Below are positions 49,661-62,600 of a stretch of DNA of 64,000 nt, in pieces; within the stretch, counting starts at the first letter, position 1; each line of letters begins with the position of its first letter. The stretch covers positions 8,122,001-8,186,000 of the forward strand of contig JAWUZG010000001.1 of NCBI GenBank assembly GCA_036785705.1. Reading direction: 5' to 3'. The DNA is from Acanthornis magna (taxonomy: Eukaryota > Chordata > Aves > Passeriformes > Acanthizidae). The notes beneath the pieces were generated by a model that saw nothing but the letters and a program-made list of their open reading frames with translations, searched no databases and was not told the DNA's origin. Position numbers and translations under genes: made by a program.

Positions 49661-52600
49661 ATTCTCCGTTGGAAAGTGATAATGACAGCAAGCTCAAATC
49701 CTAACTTTCATGAGGTGGGGGAGTAATAAAGTCCTGGGAGTCTTTTGCTGTCACTGATATGTGTCTCAGTGATTTCAAAAACCCATGTACTCCTCCAGGC
49801 ACTAAGTGGAAGTCTCCAGCTGGGATTGAAATTAGCAAATTAGTTTACTGTAGGAACATCACATTGACACAAGCATAGTAATGTATTTTTGTTTGATGTT
49901 TTATGGTTTCTGCTTTAACTATGTATAAAGGATATTGTATTCATTCATATAGTACAGACAGGTCTGGTTTGTTCTCAGCTTGTAAAGATTTATTATGAAT
50001 GTATTTATGTTTTTTGTTCCAGATGTATTTCTTCTGTTTTATTCCACTCTGCTAAGGGTTGGTGCCTGCTATTCTTGTTGTAATTTGGAAAAAAATCTAC
50101 AAACAAAACCATACAAAATCCAAAACCTTCTCCTTTTGTTTCTTACTTTATATCAATACATTCTTCTTGGAATGAAAGACTGAATTAAAATATTCTGATG
50201 TCACCTGATTAATGAGGACTCAGGGCTGACACTTGCTTGTCTAAGTCCTACTTTCAGTTACCTGTATGACACAGCAAGGTTATTCATTTGATCAAGCTCA
50301 GAATACACTTAAACCCCAGAATTTATGAATTTAAGACTGTGAAGAGGAGCAGGGGATATGGCCCAAAGAATTCATTAGAAAAATTTTACACAAAATAAAA
50401 CTTTAAATCCCCTCAAACTTGGATATCTGAGATGAAATGACAAGCAGTAAAAGAAATGGAAATTAACATAATTTTCTTTTGTGTTACTCTAATCTTTTCC
50501 GTGAAAACCACTTAAAAGTCTTGATCATGGTACTTGCTTGAAAGCTGCGGGGGAAGAAGTTCAAAAAATTGAGTTCCCAAGTCATTCAATCACTATTTAG
50601 TCAAACTGTTCAGAAAAACTGTTCATAATTCAGTAAATCATACTTTTCTATTGTGTATATGTGTGTGATTATTAATGAAAACAGCCCTTAAACTTTGGAA
50701 ATCTGAAATCCTTGTAAATACATTTGACCTGACTGGAATCTTTACTTTTTCTTCACTCTAAAGATCACAGTCAAGTTTGAAAATTAATTACAAATGTACA
50801 CAGATGCTCCAACCCATGAAATATTTGGATTAATTATATTTTTACAACACAAAGCAACTTCAGAAAGCCTGTTGTTAGCTTCCATCAACAGAAAGGTTAC
50901 AAAACCACCTTGGTAAAAACATAATTGCAAGTGGATATGTCCTACATAAGGACATATGTGCTTTAAGATAAGAACAGAAGCCCACCCAGCTTGGCATTCT
51001 GTGACTGACAAGAGCCAAAACAAATGTCCTGTGCATATGGGAGAAGGCTAAGCACATAATGATTTTTCCAGAATATTTTCCCACCTTCGTGCTATTTGAA
51101 TGTTGGAGATGTCTTGGAAGAAATGTGATACTTTTATATTGAAGAGAACTGAACGAGATAAATCACCACCTGTGCCAGCCCTTCACCACCTGTTAAATAA
51201 AAAACAAAAAAACAAAATCCAAAAAGGTAAAAAGCAATCAACTGATGAGCAGTGCTGGGGTTGCAAAATATTCTTGGGTATTTTTTCCTCCTGGTAATGG
51301 ATGTAATATTGTAAGTATAAATCAAGTACTAATCTGGCCTATATGGCCTTGCTGAGTCTGAGCAGAAGATAAGAAAAAGAACAAATCTGGAGTTTGGGGA
51401 TTAATACCTTTGTTCTTGGCAGTACAGCATTTGCATGTGTTTCATTCTTCTGTGTCAACATTCACATGTGTTTGGCAGGGCCATGTGAAGAGGTTTGGGA
51501 CAGCAAACATTCCCAGCCATTTCCCAACAGAGCACAGCCTGCCAGGGACAAAGTTACTCTGCTTTAAAAACCTGACTCGGACTGGAAGGGGCATGTGTAT
51601 TATTTTCAAAACATCTTTAAATCTCCTGGAATGTAAAAAATGTCATCAATCATTTCAAGATTTCCTGAGGTAGAGACACTGCTGATGCCCCTTTGGGGTC
51701 TGATCCCAAACCGCCTTGCATTTGTAACAGTGTTCTTATTGCCCATGGGGCTCAAGGAGATTTTCATCCTCCTTACTATTGCTTTTGGTTAATTAATATA
51801 GTTAAGAAAATCTCATCTGTTTAATCAGTTTAATTAAATAAGTGTGAGCTCCTTGTGTGAACATTATTGTTTTGGATTAACTGAATTTAATTTAAGTATT
51901 CTGAATCAATTTATACCAAATAGAAATAAGCACATTATTGAACTGCAATAGTTGCTCACACACAGTTTTCAGTGTTCCACATTTAACTCCACAGCTAAGG
52001 TTAAGATAGTGTGATTTTAGACTTTGGACTGTGTATAATGCCATTTTACAGTACATCAGATATTTGAGACAATGTTTTCTGGGTTGCATTTATTTCCTCA
52101 TCTATTTCTCCTTTAAAAAAAATCAGCACTGAGCAGAGGCGTTTGTTAAAATGAAAGAGCCAGAAAACCATTTTCACAACTATCAACAGCAGATAGATAC
52201 TTGGAGTGTACAAATTTCAAGATTCAGAAGCTGTTGAAAGCAGTTGGAAAATGCTCATCAGCATTACAATTTTGTATCCTGTCCAACAGACCAAATCTTT
52301 ACAACTGATAACAAAGTTTGTGGTAGCTAGAGATTTCCAACCAAAAGTTTTTCTCTTATTTAAAATAGGAAAAATAGCAATTTCTTTAGGCTATTTTACA
52401 AAGCTAAGCATTAAAAGGGTCTGTTAGAGCCAGATTAAAGCTGTTAAAAGGGAAAATTTTAAAAGCAATTAATAGTATTTTTTGCAAGCCGCTGTCTTGT
52501 AATCTCCCATTTGGGACAGTAAAGAAGCTTTTTTGCACTCAGACTGCCAAAGGAAACTTTTTCTCACAAACTTTGTATGTTTAAGCTCAGTGAAATTCTT

Positions 52601-53029
52601 TTTAGATTAAATTACTGGCACAGTCTTTTTTTTTTTTTTACCCATGGGAATTCACTTATCTTTAATTAAGATGTGTGTCAAAATATTGTCCACCCATACG
52701 TTGCTACATGAGGGACTCTTAGAAAGTCTATTGAGATAAAAACACAGAGATGTTGACTCCAGAGGACATTTTTAAACAAAGGTCAGGGGCATCCAGGTCC
52801 TTTGAACGTAAAAGTCATTTCTGTAGCCCTTGAGGGCAGATGAGATGTGCCCTTTTGCCATTGGTTTAAAGGGAGCAGGGCTGAGTCCTGATGAAGCACA
52901 AGCAGGATTGCAGCAGACTCCTCTTCCTCACACATTAACAGTGATGGAAACAGAGGAAGGAACTGCATGGACAGCCTGGTCCACTCCAGAAGGGTCAGTG
53001 CCAGGGAAACACAGCACATCATTGCTCTC
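49661..53029. other. Gene-free AT-rich DNA
   Basis: No gene is recognised. The part at 51780-52110 is rich in TTAATTAA and TTTAATTAAAT-type motifs, listed as a finding. A T14 run lies at 52626-52639. The block at 52780-53029 is slightly GC-richer and leads into the CR1 copy, and I could not assign it to that element. Confidence 0.55.
52626..52639. repeat. T14 homopolymer
   Basis: An uninterrupted run of 14 T followed by ACCCATGG. A simple tract with no retrocopy visible beside it. Confidence 0.9.
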
Positions 53030-53404
53030 TGCAGCTTCCTGAAGAGGTGGAGAGGGATGTGCTGAGCTCTTCTTCCTGGTATTCAGTGAAAGGACCTGTG
53101 GGAGAGGTTCCAGGCTGTGCCAGGGAAGGTTCAGACTGGACATTGGGAAGAATTTCTTTACAGAGAGGAAGGTCACACACTGGATCAGACTTCCCAGAGA
53201 GACGGCCAATGCCCCAAGCCTGTCAGTGTTTAAGAGGCATTTAGACAATGACCTTAATATTATGCTTTAATTTTGGTCATCCCTGAAGTGGCTGGGGAGT
53301 TGGAGTAGATGGTCATTGTAGGTCCCTTGCAACTGAATATCTATTCTATTCTATTCTATTCTATTCTATTCTATTCTATTCTATTCTATTCTATTCTATT
53401 CTAT
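53030..53404 (+). mobile_element. CR1 LINE 3' end with (CTATT)n tail
   Basis: The clearest mobile element here. In order it shows GTGCTGAGCTCTTCTTCC (53060), GGTTCAGACTGGACATTGGG (53128), AAGAATTTCTTTACAGAGAGG (53148), GATGGTCATTGTAGGTCCCTTGC split around 53308-53330, and the pentanucleotide tail from 53341. This is the 3' untranslated end of an avian CR1 retrotransposon in sense orientation. Full elements are several kilobases and encode an endonuclease/reverse transcriptase. This copy is 5'-truncated to about 370 bases, the usual outcome of CR1 insertion. It keeps closer agreement to the remembered family pattern than the other CR1 relics, so it is the youngest in the window. Confidence 0.9.
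53341..53404 (+). repeat. (CTATT)n pentanucleotide microsatellite
   Basis: Between twelve and thirteen perfect CTATT units. CR1 copies end in a few ATTCT-type repeats, so this array is an expansion of the tail of the adjacent element. It generates the repetitive YSILF peptide in the plus-strand frame at 53309-53653, which is not a gene. Confidence 0.97.
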
Positions 53405-55730
53405 CTCCTCACAGACCCTCTTCTGTTTCAAATGTTTTTTTTCCTTCCTCACAATCACAGCATGTGGAGTGATCCAGAAGATACTAGGGAGAAAGAAAGG
53501 GACCACATTTTTTACAAAGCTGTTTGCCTCTCACCAGAATATCGAGTTCAATTTATTTCTCAGTGTGTAATGGATTCCTGTTTATCCTGTGATTCCCCAG
53601 AATTTGACAAAAGAGATTATGTTGTTAGAAGCAACCCGAATCCCCATCCTTAAAATCCTGGAAAGTAGGTAGAAAATGTATCTTGGTTTCAGTCAGAAAT
53701 TCAGCAAATTCACTTTTTAAAAATAAAATAAAAACTTAATTCTCTTTTTTTTTTTTAATAGATTATGGCTTATTCTTTGAGATCTGTCAGGAAAAGGGAT
53801 AACAGTAGTTCAGTAGATGAAAATAAATTATTCTCTGATTCTATCAACTTTTAGCCAGATAAGTCCTTTGACTTTCCTGGTAGATGTGTTCTGAAGCCTC
53901 TTTACCAGCCTTTGCTAGTTCTCATCTTGTGTACATCACACCCAGCTCCAAATGGAACAGCAGAATAGAGAGAATATTGCCTGTATTCAAAAACCTCATG
54001 TTCTTGTCCCAAAAATTTCCCTCATCAGGCAAGCCCATGAGAGCTCATTAACACAAAGTCTGGCTCTTGGCTTGTCTGCCAGCTTGATGCCACTGTACCC
54101 GTGGAGTTACTCCAGAGCAAGACTGATGTAACGAAGTGAAGAGAAAACCTCTTCTCCTCATCCACATCGTGTCCCTTGTTCTAAAAAAAAGTTATACATT
54201 TCTTCTCTATTCCTGTGAGAAATTTGTATTTGCTGGGAATGAGACTTAGGGTTTTTTCCCTAACCAAAGTTAAACTGAAATCAAATATTGAACAGTTATG
54301 TTTCAACTGTAGAAGTCACCTTCACTTTTTATCTTTTATGCTTAGGTGGGAAAGGTTGCCAGAATCACAACTCTCTCCCAACATTAGCTGAGACAATCCA
54401 GAGGCATTTTTGCAAACTGTGGTTGTGTTATCTCTTTTGGCCATTCAGCCGACTTTATGTCAGCACCTGTAATAGTTCTGCTCCCCCTAGGCTGTGGTCA
54501 AGTGATGTAAAACGAGTTTAAGCAGAATCCAGTTTTGTTCCTGGCACAGGCAAACTCTGGAAGCAGAATGCATTTCTTCTCAGTGGGATTTGAGAAGTCT
54601 CCTCTCTCATTCCTTGCTAGAGTTAGCCTGGTTGTATTTGTGTCAAGATACCAAAGCAAAGAAAAAGAGGTAGGCTATGCCTTTCTTCTGCTAGCTGGAG
54701 TATCTCCTGCACAAAACTGTAAAACATGAAGACCCCTTGGTTTTATTTATTGTCGGTGTTTATGTTATCTCAGTTGTTGTAGCAGTTTGCAACAGCTGTG
54801 AAACCCCAACACAGAGATATTCCTGGAATAATTATCTCCTGCTGCAGTCTAATCAGAGCAGAGAATGTGACTGGGTCAAGGCTCTGGAGTTTGTTAAGAT
54901 GAGATCCATGTGACGATAAATAATGTATGTGTCTAATGTGTTGCAACAAGACGTAAAAGAAAATTAATTCCAGAGGCAGTTTTTATTATTCTTGAGTCTG
55001 TAACCTGTCATCTTCACTGTGAGTCAAATGCCAAATTACAGCTAAAATCCTGTTCTGCAAATGAAATCCTTTAGTCATGCTAATTTTAATTTTAAATTTA
55101 ATTGTTTGCATTTTACAACTCTTACTATTAGCCTGCAAGCCTGTTATACCTCCTGAATTTTCAGACACACAGAAAGCTCTTTTCCTAGTCTGGTACTGCA
55201 GATGTAAATCACGATGCCATAGCCTTACCTCAAGTGCTTTTCAGGAAGGCTGCGGGTAATGAACCGAGGGGGAAACTGGGCCTGCTGAGAAGGCCTGTAG
55301 GAAGCAGAAGAATTAAGGCAGGAAGGATCTGGAGGTCTCTGGTAGATATAATATGTAGGCTACAGAGCCATAGAAAGCTGAGTTTCTTCAGTTCTACTAG
55401 AACAGTTTGTTCCTACAGGAAGGTATATCCATGTAAGTAAGCAATGAAGTTATAGAATCGCTCAGCTTCAGCAAGATTATCGTCAGTAGGGTCTGGTGCC
55501 CCTTTGGACTGGGAGCACCTACAGCTGCTGTGTCCCAGCCCTGGGGACAGCAACTTCCTGACACCTTTAACACTACCTACATCAAATGCTCCTCCTATGC
55601 CTCAACTTTTGGATCTGGCCCTGAGCACCTAGTGTTAAAGCTTCAAAATTACTTCAAGGTACTTTATCAGCCAAAAACACTAAAAGATTTACTTTCCCTT
55701 TAAAGAAATTACTTTGGAATGAAAGACAAC

Positions 55731-55748
55731 TTTTTTTTTTTTTTTTTT
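55731..55748. repeat. T18 homopolymer followed by CACAG
   Basis: An uninterrupted run of 18 T followed directly by CACAG. On the plus strand this has the shape of a splice acceptor. On the minus strand it would be a poly-A tract. Neither an exon nor a retrocopy is evident on either side. Confidence 0.85.
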
Positions 55749-57992
55749 CACAGTATGAATCAATTTTAAACAGTATTTTATTACAGGAAATGAAACGTAC
55801 CAGGTGGAGCTGCAACACGTTTTTAAATTGGCAAAATTAATCAAACTCCAAATTTGACAGGTCAGTAGAGTTAATATAACTAGAGTTTCAGAAAGTGCCC
55901 ACTAGTGAATACTGTTCAAGGCTGCTATTTTCCAAAGGGGAAAGAGAACTCAAGCCGTTTAGATCTCATCTCCTGGGTGCAGTATCCCCTTGCTCCCAAA
56001 GAGGCTACAGCAGTGCATCCCATAACAAATGACTGGCCATGTACAAACACCATAGGTTAATCTTTTGCTCTAAAAATTCATTAGCTCCAGGCAGACCTCT
56101 GTCTGGAGCAACTGCGAAAGTGGGTTTAGATGACCTTGACGTATAGAACACCAAGCACAAAGCTAATCATCTGAGAATATATATCTGAATCTAAACTACC
56201 ACAGCTAAATGCTAGAGCTCCATGTTCAGCTGAAATTTGTTGAATATATTTGCACACCAGCTTGGCTAATATCTAATTTTAACAGCAGAAGTTCTGCTAA
56301 TTAGTTCACTATTCAGCAGCTCAGCTTTCAGAAACCCTTTTCCCATTGAATTAGCTATAAGATGCATAGACCAGCTTATGAGAAGGCAAGTTATCTGGAG
56401 AAGGAAAAACAACTATTGATCTGGCAGTTGATAGTTTTAAATCTCTAGCAGGACATTTCTAATAACCTAAATAAGGAACAGCTGAAAATATTTATCAGAG
56501 AAAGGAAAACGGAGGTAGAGAAAAAAAGGAAAATATTCACTACCTCATTCAGAATATGAAATAAATGAAAAGTTAAGAGTGCACATAAAGTTAAATGAGA
56601 GAGACGACACGAATATTTGAGGTGAATGGAAGATTTTTTTTTTCTTCTGTACAGTATTTTTTGAGATAATCCTCAGCTTTTTAACTGACATTAGGATGTC
56701 CTGGGATTCAGTTTCTAAACTAATAATATGAGCAGGAAAAAGCATTTCTTTAAAAAATCACTCCCTCAGTGGAGGACATTCCTATCACAGAACCAGCAAA
56801 GGAGATTATACCATTTTCCCATGCAGGCCAGTCTGAAAACACATATGCATTTTCACACTGTGTATATAAAAGCTCATGCAAGAACTTGAGCTCCTCCACA
56901 GGACAAATTACTCAGAGCTGGGCAGGTTGGAAATTACTAAATCAAGCATTCTGATTGAAGGAAATAATTGGTGTTGACCACCCACTAAAGGAGCACTAAA
57001 GTCAACATATACATGAGAATCTTACTCTGAAGATTCCCAGACACCTGAATTTCTGGTTTTATGCATACCCAGGGTCACATCAATGCCAAAACCTGTATGC
57101 CAACCTCCCACTCAGATGGAAGGAGGACTGGAAGCCCAAGGGACTCTGTATGGTTTTATTTCTCTAAAAGGGTAACTCCAGCTGCTTCCCTTCAAAACGG
57201 ACCTGCAGGAGGCATTTTCCTCTACATTCCTGTTTGAAAGAGGGGTACCAGGGTCTGCAGTCAGGGGTGGGAGTGTTCCCCACTCTTTCTGATGATGCTG
57301 TTCAACAAATAACTTGGCTATAGTGGAGGCAGGGAATGCAACTCAGTACCACAGCAGTTACTGTGATCCCATGGGATAATAGAAACTACAGAACTGACAG
57401 AGATACCAAGCAGAGTTTTCCTGGTTCCAAGTGAATTTAGAGGTTCTCCATTTCAAGCCAGGCCTCCCTCATTCTTGGTAAATGTTAGGACTTGACTAAA
57501 TAAATGTCACCAGGGGCTGAGGTGCTCAGGGGTCAGGTATTTCATCAAGGATGACCATGTATCTGGAAATCCACACACGTCCAGGGCTCGTGTGTAGCAT
57601 TACCAGCAAAACATGATTTTTGGAAAACAGCCGGCTCACTAATCCTCTGCTACAAGTCACAATGTACAAGGGGCCTGACCTGCTGTGCAGCAGCTCTGCA
57701 TTCACTGCACAGCAGCCTCAAGGGCTTGCTATTAAAAGGTTTGTGTATTTGCTTAGATGAGTGTCTTCATTTCAGCAGTGTGAATACTCCTCTGTGCCTC
57801 CAACCTTGCACACAGAAAAACTTTGTATAGCTTGGGCAATTTTTGATGTTTTGGGGAAAATAATATGGTGTTAGTTGCTGTAATCACAAAATAATAATAA
57901 ATTATTATAGCCTAAGTATCAAAACTTACATGAGGGTGATATGCAGGCATACGTTTCTCTTACAGATCAGAATTACCTATATTTGTACTGCA

Positions 57993-58052
57993 AATTGAAC
58001 CTAAGACCTTAAAAAAACCAGAATTGAACCTCAGACCTTAAAAAAAAAAAAA
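57993..58052. repeat. 29-base tandem duplication with A tails
   Basis: AATTGAACCTAAGACCTTA plus seven A at 57993-58017 is repeated at 58022 with one base change, followed by a longer A run to 58052. The A run lengths differ, as expected from slippage after duplication. Confidence 0.9.
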
Positions 58053-59164
58053 TAGACTACAGTCAGAAGAAAAAAAAATCACCAAAATACACCCAGAAAA
58101 CCTGTGTGTTGCTGCTCTCCATATAATGTAATTCCACATAAATTAATTACTTAAAGAATAAGTTGCAACAAAACCTCATTGCAGCTTGCATATGCAGTAA
58201 GCTGTACACGAGTCATAAAATAATTCTTGATTCAATGGTCTAATGTTTTGGAATTTAGAAGAGGACATTTTCTGTGAGTAATGTTGCAGTACATTGCTAC
58301 ACTAAAATATGAACCACTTTTATGAGGCTACACTACAGATCATTTGGATCTTTTTGTAAAACCTCTCCTGGCAAATGCTTCCTATCATATTGATTTTTGA
58401 AGAATACTTCAGATTCTCATGCTCTCATCATGGCTTATTAGCATACAGTAATTTAAAAAACACATCTATTTTTGAACATTTTTTCTATCAATATTAATTA
58501 CTCTTGACTATGCTAGAATGATTGAGACAGATGACAGTATTATTTTGCCTTTTGCTGGATATCTTGCTCACAAACTTTGAACTACATATGCATATTTTCA
58601 TGAAGAGAAAAAAAATCTAATATTGAAATTCTCCTGAGCCTTTTTAGGCTCAAAACATCAGAAGAAAAATGAAGTTATGGAACTCGTATTTAAAATCAGA
58701 GGTGGGAGAGAAAGGACGGCAGAAAAATAATTTCTGTGTATACATACTGTCATTCTTACTTGTATTAAAAACAGGAGTACAAATAAGCAAGGTGAAAGGA
58801 AAACTGTGAAATAGCAGATTTTACTGATGGCTTGTGAACAGGGAGCTCTATGCCCTTAAATTGTGTTCTCCACAAGACGCTGTAGTACTCACTTTTCATT
58901 AGAAATCTGCTGTCAGCAACAGCCTGAAGGCTTCAGGCCTTCAAGTTGTTGAAATGGAAAGTAAAACAGAAATAATACAACCAGTTCCCTCATGTCTGAC
59001 AGCCGGGAGCATACTGGGTGCATACAAATTTTAATAGCCAACAAGGAAGAAAGGAAATGTCTTAAAAATTCACTTGTGTACAGTGTACTCACCAATCACA
59101 ACTGTTACACTCTAGATGAAGAAAATAATCTTCTAAGGAATAGTCTTGAACTGAAGGTTCTGAC

Positions 59165-59505
59165 AGAAATTGCAAAAGGAGCCACTAGAGCTGATCTCAT
59201 CCACAACTTTGTGGTGCTCATGAATGAGTCCTTGTTTGATATGTTCATAAGAGCCTGTAAAGAGATTTTGAGCTTTCTTCCCTGCCCGTAAATAGATCAT
59301 TTTCACGGTGATTAGAAAGTGTTTCCTATTATTTCATTTAAATTCCTCCATGCGAAAAGTTAATTCACTTTCCTGCTTACTTTAGGCATGTAGAAAAATA
59401 GTTTATTCTCCTCTAGCATAACCTTTGACAAATCACAATACCATTGGTATGATTTTCCCTTTGTATCTCTTTCTTAGACCAAACAGGACAAATTCCTTCA
59501 TGGGT
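59165..59505 (-). mobile_element. Ancient CR1 LINE 3' fragment, antisense
   Basis: On the plus strand the phrases TTAGAAAGTGTTTCCTATTA (59312), ATTTCATTTAAATTCCTCC (59331), AATAGTTTATTCTCCTC (59397), ATAACCTTTGACA (59418), CTCTTTCTTAGACCAAACAG (59467) and GACAAATTCCTTCATGG near 59487 follow the reverse complement of an old CR1 3' region in order. The segment 59165-59300 fits less well but lies where the element's outer 3' part should be. The 99-codon plus-strand frame at 58992-59291 overlaps that part and I do not regard it as a gene. The copy is on the minus strand and heavily diverged. Confidence 0.65.
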
Positions 59506-59540
59506 TTGGTTTTGATAGTTTAATTACTACTCTGGACAAT

Positions 59541-59614
59541 AATGAGTCTCCTTAGTAAATGCTATCATTAGTAATGGTGAGACTCATTTTTGTCTCACGT
59601 TCCCATTACTAATG
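59541..59614. repeat. Inverted-repeat cluster
   Basis: CATTAGTAATGG (59566-59577) is the exact reverse complement of CCATTACTAATG (59603-59614), and TGAGAC/GTCTCA (59578-59583 and 59592-59597) extends the stem beyond a five-base bulge. AATGAGTCTC (59541-59550) also pairs exactly with GAGACTCATT (59579-59588), which excludes part of the first stem. It starts about 35 bases beyond the CR1 relic. The role is unknown. Confidence 0.75.
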
Positions 59615-62600
59615 CTTGGAAAAGGAAAATTTATTTGATGTCTAAATATGGAAAGAAGTAGATGGTCAGAATAGAAGTGTTCAATTACCAAAAATGTTAA
59701 CTATGACAATTTTAGTGGGATTGCTGCTTACTGTCATGTGTTTGTAAGATTTCTCTTGACATGCCCATCGCTGGCCTTACCATCTGAAAATGCTTTGGGT
59801 TACAGGTGACCTGCAACAGGGGTGACATATTGGAGTGCCATGCTTAGAAGAGATTTTGTTTCTCTTATAGCATGGAAGATAAAGGATTACCAGTATCCTC
59901 CTGGCCACTAATGTAGGCTTTTCATCATTTCTGTAACTCTTTGTAGTATTGTAACTCGTAATATTTTAATAATTGCAACTTTTGTAATATTTAATAAAGG
60001 TCCTTAAAATTGAACATATCCGACATCAAGATGTTCTTCATTTTAGTGCCAAGATCAATCCCTTCACACAGTTCGAAATACCTCATCCTTCATTAACACA
60101 TGGCATCGCTCAAAAAACCCCTGGAAATGCCTCTTGCACACTACATCCTGCAAGGTGACAAGAAAAAGAAAAAGAAAAATACCCAAACCAACCCAAAAGC
60201 TTTGCCTATTACTGCTCACTTTGCCTTAAAAAAGCATGTGAACCTACCCTCGGCAGTGGAGACCAGCTTTGACCACAGACCATAAGTCACCTTGTTATTA
60301 TTTCTTACAAATATGGTACTCTACATCCTGCCAGCAAGAGCTTGTGTTAGTGCATGATTTTCTATTGCTTCTAATCTCATTAACGTCTTAAAAGCAGTAT
60401 GAGGGATTTAAATTCAGAGGGTAGAAGAATCAGCATTTTGGTCACCATTAAAATTTCTCATGTCTACTCAGCTTTCAAAATAAAGGCAGAGATTTGATGG
60501 CAGAAAGAAGGAGATCAATTCACAAAGTTGTTGTGGCCAATGTCACTCATGAGTTGAAGGTTTTGGCAACAGCTGATTTGTAGATCACTGTTCCTTTGGA
60601 AATTTCACTGGGAATGAAAACTTCTAAATTGCTCTGAAGAGAATGGCTCTTTGAATTTACAGATTTGGATGCTAAAGAGAATATGATTTATTAATAATAG
60701 AATTAAGCATAAGAGGATGAGAGTATTTGCATTATTAGACTGAATTAGTTCTGTCCAGAATAAGCTCCTGTGAGAAATGATCTCCTGGTAAGGGAAGGGA
60801 CAGCATAATTGTTCAGTCTCACTGTCATCCCTCGTGTCAAAGGAAGACTTTCTCTCACTTTCAATAGTGAGAGAGGCCCAGGGAGAGATCATTATAATTT
60901 ATTTTAATTATTTATTAATCAGTGTAATTATTTACTGCTGCTATACACAGTTCCCTCATTTTTATAAAAGAAAATATGAGAGATTCAAGCTAAAAGTGGA
61001 GCAGAAACACCGTCCTGTCACCAGTGCATTTAATTATTACAGTCAATCCAGCATTAAAAAGATTCTGAGGTGGACATAAACTGAATGCAAAGCACTCTTT
61101 GGTCAGAGACATTATCTTCCACAAAAGCAACACTTACAAGGCAGCCAGAGTCAGGGGAAGAAAAAAGATGCTGCAGCAAGTATATTAATCAATGTTGGGG
61201 CTTGGATTTGTGCTCAGGTATGCAAGTGGAGAAATCTACCACTCAGCCTAGACAAAGAAAGCCAGTTCTACTGCCCAGAGAAAAGTCAGTTTATCCTGCC
61301 AATACAGGACATTATTCTACTTAATAATTTTAGGTGGGTTTTTTATAACATTCTAAATTCAAAATGGGAGGAAAAAAGCAATTAGATGGCCTTTTTAATT
61401 AGATTTGTGAATATCTGCTGGATTTCTGTATTTAATAGATATCATAGAAGTGAAATCCATTAGATTCTAAAGAAAAAAAGACCCTTTCCTTCAGGGTTCA
61501 TACCACCATTTGCTGTATATTGACTATTTTGAGCTAGCACCATCTATCACTTTAATCAGGCAATGTAATTCACTCTTTTCATTCTATACGATGGCATTCA
61601 AAATCCCAACAAACTTTAAGGACAAAACAATATACAGCCTCCAGGGAAAACTTTGTGTGCCTTTAATAGATGCATTTATATGCCAACATCTTTCCTATGA
61701 CTGAGCCTGAAGAAATGTTACCTGTCATCTCCTGCATTGGGAGGGGAGAGAATGATCTTTTCAAAGGCTGAGATGTGTATTAGGGTCAAATTGCCTTTAA
61801 ACACTTTCTCTCCCAAAGAAGATCTATTGTTCTGATCAAACCAATTGTTTGACAGATGTATTTATAGTGTCTCTCAAGCACAAGCTGCTGGGCCTCCGGT
61901 AAGAATTCCTACAAGGAATTTTATGCCTGATGTGTTACGGAAGAAATCAGGCTATGTGGTCATTATAGTGTTATCTGTACATAAAATTTACAATCTCTGA
62001 GTGTAGCCCAAAAACATGTTAAAAGAAACTAAAATAAACGTGGGCTAAAGAAAGGCAAAAATTCATAAAGTGACTGTCTTTTAGGTTTGGGGGGGTTTTT
62101 TCTGGAAAATATTGCTTCTTTCTCTAGGAACAATTATTTGTGGTTGGCTTAAAATAAATAACCCTCCTAACCTTCATTGGTTGAACATCAGATTTTCAGC
62201 ATTTGCTGGACAAAAAGTGGAAAAATTGAAAATATGTGATGGGGCAAGAGTCAAAAGGACCCTTGAAATGAAATGGCAGTGTGATTACCAACAAAAATAA
62301 TTATTACAAAAATTACCATGTCATAAAAGATAAATGGGCCGAAAAACAGTGATGTACATTTTCACTTCAGGTTGAAAAATACCAACAAAACTATTCAAGA
62401 ACTGAGAAAAATGTGAATAAAATATTCTAAAAGTTTATTAAATGGTAGAATTCAGTAGACAAATCTGGTAAGTTTGAAACCATTAAATGTTTAAATGTAC
62501 ATCTAAGTTGAAAAAGACAAAATTAATGACAGAGATGAATTGTTAAAAGTTAAGATCACAAATTTTTGTGTCATAAGAGAAATGCTGTAGAATCTGTCCT

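Larger units (their letters stand above)
53405..59164. other. Gene-free DNA between CR1 copies
   Basis: No gene is recognised. It contains T12 at 53745-53756, T18 at 55731-55748 and the 29-base duplication at 57993-58052. A TATATAAAAG motif near 56862 resembles a TATA box but has no supporting promoter context. Frames are under 80 codons, apart from the one that begins inside the microsatellite. Confidence 0.55.

Noticed and set aside
53309..53653. 114-codon frame with repeated YSILF units
   Set aside because: It starts in the CR1 3' end and runs through the (CTATT)n array. The peptide repeat is a translation of the microsatellite.
56855..56880. TATATAAAAG as a TATA-box promoter
   Set aside because: There is no initiator, CpG context, open frame or first-exon donor downstream. 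AT-rich DNA gives many such matches.
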